Of a stretch of DNA of 11,704 bases, positions 5,836-11,704 are shown piece by piece. Position numbers and translations under genes: made by a program. Source of the DNA: Chloroflexota bacterium. GTDB taxonomy: Bacteria; Chloroflexota; Limnocylindria; P2-11E. How positions within the stretch are numbered: position 1 is the stretch's first letter; the number at the start of each line of letters is the position of its first letter. The notes beneath the pieces were generated by a model. It was not told the DNA's origin, ran no database searches, and saw nothing but the letters and a program-made list of their open reading frames with translations. The stretch spans positions 1-11,704 of the forward strand of contig JANXXG010000257.1 in the NCBI GenBank assembly GCA_025350745.1, given 5' to 3'.

Positions 5836-7043
5836 GGCTCCCACTGCTCCTGGAGCCGCTGCGCCATCGGGATTTCCGGTTGCTGTGGACCGGGCAGACC
5901 GTCTCGATCTTCGGCAACTTCGTCCATCAGGTCGCCGTACCGTTCCAGCTCCTTGCCCTGGGCGCGTCACCGCTTCAGCTCGGGATCGGTGTGTCCATCG
6001 GGACCGGGGTGTCGTTGGTCTTGTTGCTCTTCGCCGGCGCGATCGTCGATCGTGTGCCGCGCCGCCGGGTGATCCTCATCAGCGACCTGTCGAGCGGGGT
6101 GGTCACGTCGGTCATCGGGGTGCTTGGCTTGACCGGGAATCTGCGCATCGAGCATCTCTATGTCGAGGCCGCGTTCTTCGGCGCGAGCGCCGCATTTTTC
6201 CTTCCGGCGATGCAAGCGATCATCCCCGAGCTCGTCCCGCGCGAGATCCTCCTGCAAGGCAACTCGATCCGGGCGCTGTCCCGGCAGGGCGGAAGGCTCA
6301 CCGGCCCTGTCGTCGGCGGACTGATCGTCGCGCTCGCCGGTCCGCCGTGGGCGTTCGTCGTCGACGGCCTCAGCTTCTTCGTGAGCTTCCTGGCCCTGCT
6401 CGCCGCGCACCCGGGCCGCGCCGTTGCGAGACCGCGGCAGCACATGCTGCGGGAGGTCCGCGAGGGGATCGCGTTCACCTTCTCGCTCCCCTGGCTCTGG
6501 ATCACGATCGCCGTTTTCGCGGTCGCCAACGCCTTCTATGCCGGGCCGCTCATCGTGGCGATGCCCGTACTCGTTCGCGATGTCCTGCATGCGGATGCGC
6601 GGGTCTTCGGCCTGATCAGCGCGAGCACCGGGGTCGGCGAGATCGTCGGCGGGATCGCGATCGGCCAGCTTCATATTCGGAGGATCGGCATCGCGATGTA
6701 CGCGGCTGCGGCGCTCGGCGGCGTCGGGCTGGCGCTGTATGGGCTGGTCCCGCTCTTCCCGTTGCTCCTCTCGTACGGGATCGCGGTCGGGATGGGCTTC
6801 GTCGGCTTCGGCGTGCTCTGGGAGACCGCGGTGCAACGGTTCGTGCCAGGAGAGCTGCTCGGACGGGTCGGCAGCGTCGACTGGTTCGGTTCGATCCTCC
6901 TCGGGCCGCTCGCACCGCTCGCCGCGGGTCTGCTGGTGGCGAGCTTCGGTCCAACACCCGTGCTCGCGGGCGGCGGGCTGATGGTCGCGCTGTTGTGCGG
7001 TGGCGCGATCCTCGTGCCTTCGATCCGCGCGCTTCGCGTGTAA
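5832..7043 (+). CDS. MFS transporter, DHA3/EntS-like (MFS_3) drug or siderophore exporter type
   Basis: A 403-residue polytopic membrane protein with about 11-12 hydrophobic helices, so it acts in the cytoplasmic membrane, probably as a proton-coupled exporter. The start FRLLWTGQTVSIFGNFV and the PALQ-like block PAMQAIIPELVPREILLQGNSIRALSRQGG are characteristic of the DHA3/MFS_3 group (EntS, macrolide-efflux relatives). The motif A loop between helices 2 and 3 reads GAIVDRVPRRRV (residues 69-80). A basic cytoplasmic loop (~residues 195-212) separates the two halves. The substrate is unknown; the preceding HAD hydrolase, joined by ATGA, could modify or detoxify what is exported (inference). 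The 3' end lies within a hairpin spanning the stop codon (7031-7063). Confidence 0.88.
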   Translation: MRLPLLLEPLRHRDFRLLWTGQTVSIFGNFVHQVAVPFQLLALGASPLQLGIGVSIGTGVSLVLLLFAGAIVDRVPRRRVILISDLSSGVVTSVIGVLGLTGNLRIEHLYVEAAFFGASAAFFLPAMQAIIPELVPREILLQGNSIRALSRQGGRLTGPVVGGLIVALAGPPWAFVVDGLSFFVSFLALLAAHPGRAVARPRQHMLREVREGIAFTFSLPWLWITIAVFAVANAFYAGPLIVAMPVLVRDVLHADARVFGLISASTGVGEIVGGIAIGQLHIRRIGIAMYAAAALGGVGLALYGLVPLFPLLLSYGIAVGMGFVGFGVLWETAVQRFVPGELLGRVGSVDWFGSILLGPLAPLAAGLLVASFGPTPVLAGGGLMVALLCGGAILVPSIRALRV

Positions 7044-7063
7044 GGGCAAGCCTCATGCGAAGC
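7031..7063 (+). terminator. Hairpin across the MFS stop codon, possible terminator
   Basis: GCTTCGCGTG (7031-7040) can pair with CATGCGAAGC (7054-7063): ten pairs including one G-U, around a 13-base loop that contains the MFS stop TAA. It lies directly upstream of the likely typA promoter, fitting a transcription boundary. No T-run follows, so it would be an atypical intrinsic terminator. The arms share the GCTTCGC/GCGAAGC heptamers of the coaD-coaX spacer. Confidence 0.4.
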
Positions 7064-7074
7064 AGACGAGCGAC

Positions 7075-7080
7075 TACCCT
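7075..7080 (+). promoter_or_regulatory. Candidate -10 box (TACCCT) for leaderless typA
   Basis: TACCCT matches the TANNNT -10 consensus and ends 6 bases before the typA GTG (7087). With the standard 6-base gap, transcription would start exactly on the G of the start codon. The stretch between box and start (TAATAG) contains no Shine-Dalgarno. I see no convincing -35 element. Confidence 0.45.
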
Positions 7081-7086
7081 TAATAG

Positions 7087-8928
<1,842 letters not shown>

Positions 8929-8934
8929 CGTGAC

Positions 8935-10725
8935 CTAGCGTCCGGAGCGATCCCGGTATGAGGGAATGGTGATCATCGGCGGTCGCTCCACGATGCTGAC
9001 GTCCTGTACCTCGAGGTGGAAGCCCTCGGCGCTCGGCGAAATGAGCTTCATCGTCAGGTTCGCGTCGTCGAGCAGGTTCACGCCCCGCGCATCGCCAAGC
9101 CGCCTCATCGCGACCTGCAGGATCTCGAACGACATCTTGGTCAGCGCGAGCAGCGATTGGTTGCGGTGGATCCGCTGCTTCATGTCGACCTGCGCGATGG
9201 ACTTGAGGCCGGAGTCGCGGAGCACGTCGATCAGCAGGCCGGTCTCGATCGCGTAGCCGCTGAAGAATGGCAGCCGCTCGAGGACGCTGCGGCGGCCGGC
9301 CTGCTCGCCCGACAGGGGCTGGATCATTCCCGAGAGCTCGGGGAAGAACATGTTGAGGATCGGACGGGCGGCGAGCTCGGTCACGCGACCGCCGCCGGTC
9401 GCCTGCAGCTGGCCGCCGACATCGAGCGGGCGCCGGTAGAAGGCCTTCGTGAACGCGATGTCCGGGCGGAAGAGCAGCGGACCGAGCAGGCCGTACACGA
9501 ACTTCGGGTGGAAGTTCGAGACATCCGTGTCGACCCACGCGACGATGTCCCCGGTCGTGACGGACAGGCTCTTCCAGAGCGCCTCGCCTTTGCCGCGGCC
9601 GGGACCGGCCTCGGGTAGCAGCTCCTGGTGGATGTAGACGGGGACGCCGAGGCCACGGACGATCTCGCGAGTGCGGTCGGTGGAGTTCGAGTCGATGACC
9701 ACGAGCTCGTCGACGAGATGGACCCGCTCCATCAGCCGGCTGCGGATGACCGAGATGACCTTCCCGACCGTCTCCTCTTCGTTGAGGGTGGGCAGAGCGA
9801 CGGAGATCCGGAGCCCCTGCTTCTCCTTCTGCGCGACGAGCGCAGCGAGGTTCGCGAATTCTGCGCTGGTGAACGTGTTCTCGACGAACCACTTGTCCAC
9901 GAGCTCGCCGATCGCGGCGCTGCGCTCGACGCGGTCGGTCGGCAAGGCGACCGCGGTCCGGAACACGCTTGAGGCGACCGGCGTACGCGTGCGGACCACG
10001 ATCGCGGCCTTCGCGTCCGCGATGATGCGCAGCCCGACCGGACCGATCGGCTGGGCCCCGCCGCTCGCGCCGAAGACGATGAGGTCGTGACGCTCCACCT
10101 CGCCCGTGATGATGGCCTCGGCCTCGCCGACCCGCGTGAGGAGCTCATCGACGCGGTCGTCGAACGCGGTCTCACCGACGAGCTGGTACAGCGTCGCATC
10201 CGTGCGGCGTGTCGGGCCGTCGCCCGGGACGACGTGCAGGAGCGTGACCGTCCCGTTGCGCGCGCGGGCCAGCGACACGCTGAGCTTCGCCGCGAGCTGC
10301 GCGTAGCGGCCGCCGCGCACGGGCACGAGGATGCGACGGGCCCGGGCCGCCGCCCCCTTCACGATCGCGAGATCGCACGGCGGGTCGCGGAGGATCTCCT
10401 CCATCGTGCTGCCGAGGTAATCCCAGCCGGGCCGGCGCCAGCCCACCAGCAGGATGTCGGGGCGCTCGTCGCCGACCGCCGCGACCACCGCGGCCCACCC
10501 CTGTCGGGCGACGGTGACGATCGGGCGGATCACGAGCGGAGCTGCGAGGGCGAGCAGCTCGCGCCGCCGCGCGCGCGCCTGAGGCTGCGCAGACGCGAGG
10601 GTGTCGCCGTCCGGCACTTCGATGACCGACGCGAGCACGATGTCGTCCGTCCCTGCGAGCGCCGCCGCGACGTCGATGAGCCCGCGGTCGCGCGCGGGTT
10701 CGGCGATGACGACGAGGCACTTCAT
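8935..10725 (-). CDS. gpgS: UspA-UspA-GpgS fusion: glucosyl-3-phosphoglycerate synthase with N-terminal stress-protein domains
   Basis: A 596-residue protein, almost twice the ~320 residues of ordinary GpgS. Residues ~1-126 and ~128-249 each resemble a UspA nucleotide-binding fold (MKCLVVIAEP start; second start ARRILVPVRGG; VGW...LGST and VFGASGG near the nucleotide loops, partly degenerate). Residues ~280-596 are a GT81 glycosyltransferase: VALPTLNEEETV, VIDSNSTDRT, GKGEALWKSL, WVDTDVSN (DxD at Asp399/Asp401), FYRRPL, GGGRVTELAARP, FFPELSG and QVDMKQRIHRNQ. GpgS transfers glucose from a nucleotide sugar to 3-phosphoglycerate, the first step to glucosylglycerate solutes or methylglucose polysaccharides. 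The Usp part may sense ATP or stress (inference). ATG 10725 has GGA at 9-base spacing and begins at the first strand; GTG 10731, directly after the upstream gene's stop, is an alternative adding two residues. Confidence 0.9.
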   Translation of the reverse strand: MKCLVVIAEPARDRGLIDVAAALAGTDDIVLASVIEVPDGDTLASAQPQARARRRELLALAAPLVIRPIVTVARQGWAAVVAAVGDERPDILLVGWRRPGWDYLGSTMEEILRDPPCDLAIVKGAAARARRILVPVRGGRYAQLAAKLSVSLARARNGTVTLLHVVPGDGPTRRTDATLYQLVGETAFDDRVDELLTRVGEAEAIITGEVERHDLIVFGASGGAQPIGPVGLRIIADAKAAIVVRTRTPVASSVFRTAVALPTDRVERSAAIGELVDKWFVENTFTSAEFANLAALVAQKEKQGLRISVALPTLNEEETVGKVISVIRSRLMERVHLVDELVVIDSNSTDRTREIVRGLGVPVYIHQELLPEAGPGRGKGEALWKSLSVTTGDIVAWVDTDVSNFHPKFVYGLLGPLLFRPDIAFTKAFYRRPLDVGGQLQATGGGRVTELAARPILNMFFPELSGMIQPLSGEQAGRRSVLERLPFFSGYAIETGLLIDVLRDSGLKSIAQVDMKQRIHRNQSLLALTKMSFEILQVAMRRLGDARGVNLLDDANLTMKLISPSAEGFHLEVQDVSIVERPPMITIPSYRDRSGR

Positions 10726-10731
10726 CCCCAC

Positions 10732-11704
10732 TTATCCATGGATAGCCGGTAGCACGAGCTCGGCCAGGATGCGGGGCCACTCGCTCTCACGTGCCCGGCG
10801 ATGCAGGCGTGCGATCGGATCGTTCTCGAGGCGCTGCGCGATGGCCCGGGCGAAGGTCCGCCCGTCCGAATCCACGGGCACGTAGGTCGCATCGGCGCCC
10901 CCGGTCTCGCGCAGGGCAGGGATGTTCGAGCAGATGATCGGGAGGCGGCGCAGGCCGGCCTCCAGCATCGGCAGGCCGAAGCCCTCGTTCGCCGATGGAA
11001 GCACGAGGGCATCCGCGAGGCCGTAGAGATCCGCCAGCTCCCGGGCGCCGACCCGGATCCCCTCCGTGTGGAGCAGATGGACGCCGGGGCCGGCGCGGGC
11101 CGCGAGCTCCCGCTCGTAGGCGACATTCGCCGTGTTGTGCGCGCCCGGACCCCCGGTCACGACGAGCGCGGCGCGGGGATATGACGTCCGCAGCTCGGCC
11201 AACGCATCGATCGCGATCTCGATGCGCTTGCGGCGGGTCATCCGCACCGGGAGCAACAGGAGCGGATCGGCCTCGAACAACCCGAGCCGCGTGGCGAGGT
11301 GCAGACCGGCGCTCGAGAGGCCGAGGATCGACACGCGGTCCACCCCGTTCGGGACGACGGTGATCTTCGACCGGGCGAGGCCGGTGAGCACGGACAGCTC
11401 GTTCGCCGCCTTCTGCGAGATGGCGACGTAGCGGACGCCGCGCGCAGCGCTGGCGAACAGCGACCAGGGGCGCCCGTTGTGTCGCTGGGTCAGATACTGC
11501 GCGTCCGTCCACGCGAGGTCGTGGGTCCACGCGACGAAGACGCCGGGTCGCTCGGCAGCGAGACCGACGAGCGCCTCGGTGAGCGCGGCGTTGAGGTGCA
11601 GCGTGAAGGCGTTGTGCACGACGACGCGGTCGGCGCGGCGAATGTGGGGACGGAGCGCGCGCGTGATCGTCGCGACCAGCTGCGCGTGGGCCGGCGCGAC
11701 CGTG
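10732..11704 (-). CDS. GT4-family glycosyltransferase (5' truncated by window)
   Basis: The frame is open to the window edge, so the N-terminus is missing; 323 residues are visible. It is a GT-B retaining glycosyltransferase of family GT4: VVVHN near the visible start, AWTHDLAW, a linker region with VPNGVD, then the C-terminal nucleotide-sugar domain with LPVRMTRRKRIEIAIDAL (Arg and Lys that contact the donor phosphates), VTGGPG and the EX7E motif EGFGLPMLE (around 10960-10990). It ends with TAA immediately before the downstream fusion gene, so both are one transcription unit. Next to gpgS it may add a second sugar, for example mannose as in mannosylglucosylglycerate synthesis (MggA is a GT4 enzyme); this is inference from context, and cell-wall or exopolysaccharide roles remain possible. 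The acceptor-binding N-terminal domain is largely outside the window. Confidence 0.86.
   Translation of the reverse strand, partial: TVAPAHAQLVATITRALRPHIRRADRVVVHNAFTLHLNAALTEALVGLAAERPGVFVAWTHDLAWTDAQYLTQRHNGRPWSLFASAARGVRYVAISQKAANELSVLTGLARSKITVVPNGVDRVSILGLSSAGLHLATRLGLFEADPLLLLPVRMTRRKRIEIAIDALAELRTSYPRAALVVTGGPGAHNTANVAYERELAARAGPGVHLLHTEGIRVGARELADLYGLADALVLPSANEGFGLPMLEAGLRRLPIICSNIPALRETGGADATYVPVDSDGRTFARAIAQRLENDPIARLHRRARESEWPRILAELVLPAIHG

Noticed and set aside
5967..7049. Antisense open frame (360 codons) opposite the MFS gene
   Set aside because: Highly charged, low-complexity protein with many Arg, Asp and Glu, as expected from the complement of hydrophobic codons; no recognisable domain.
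10733..10744. Perfect 12-base palindrome TATCCATGGATA at the GT4/GpgS junction
   Set aside because: It encodes the last residues and stop of the GT4 gene, has no loop for an RNA hairpin and is a single instance; possibly chance.

Overview
This window is a compact, G+C-rich stretch (about two thirds G+C by eye) of bacterial chromosome with frequent GTG starts, 4-base stop/start overlaps and very short spacers. The gene set is mostly housekeeping: coaD-coaX-coaBC, typA and hutI, plus a GT81 glucosyl-3-phosphoglycerate synthase and a hydrolase-cyclase fusion. Type III pantothenate kinase, GpgS and apparently leaderless GTG starts fit an uncultivated Chloroflexota lineage (for example the Limnocylindria/Ellin6529 type) or a related actinobacterial-like line. 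That placement is inference from style and gene content, because no rRNA gene is present. I see no phage, IS, CRISPR, tRNA or rRNA.

Layout. Positions 2-2516 (+) hold the 3' end of hutI (histidine degradation), which overlaps by 4 bases an alpha/beta-hydrolase fused to a class III nucleotide-cyclase-like domain. That gene's end is overlapped by a 101-residue membrane protein. Positions 2561-5161 (+) are a coenzyme A block: coaD (PPAT), a 94-base spacer carrying two related hairpins, coaX (type III pantothenate kinase) and coaBC (PPCDC/PPCS). Together these cover every step from pantothenate to dephospho-CoA. Positions 5179-7043 (+) are an HAD hydrolase and an MFS exporter joined by an ATGA overlap. 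Positions 7087-8928 (+) are typA/bipA behind a hairpin and a likely leaderless promoter. Positions 8935-11704 (-) converge on typA with only 6 bases between stops. They are a GT4 glycosyltransferase (5' end outside the window) followed directly by a protein with two UspA-like domains fused to GpgS. This pair probably makes a glucosylglycerate-type solute or polysaccharide primer.

Most notable points: (1) the UspA-UspA-GpgS fusion next to a GT4 enzyme; (2) the hydrolase-cyclase fusion, which keeps both metal-binding Asp residues but departs from the canonical substrate-binding residues; (3) a pair of GCRGCTTCGCYGC palindromes between coaD and coaX that look like a REP/BIME-type element, with the same heptamer in a hairpin at the MFS/typA junction; (4) TANNNT boxes 6-7 bases before GTG starts lacking Shine-Dalgarno sequences; (5) a CoaBC in which the usual decarboxylase Asn and Cys are Glu and Ser. 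I did not find a clear, wholly new multi-gene system. The fusion proteins and the repeat pair are the best candidates for something undescribed.
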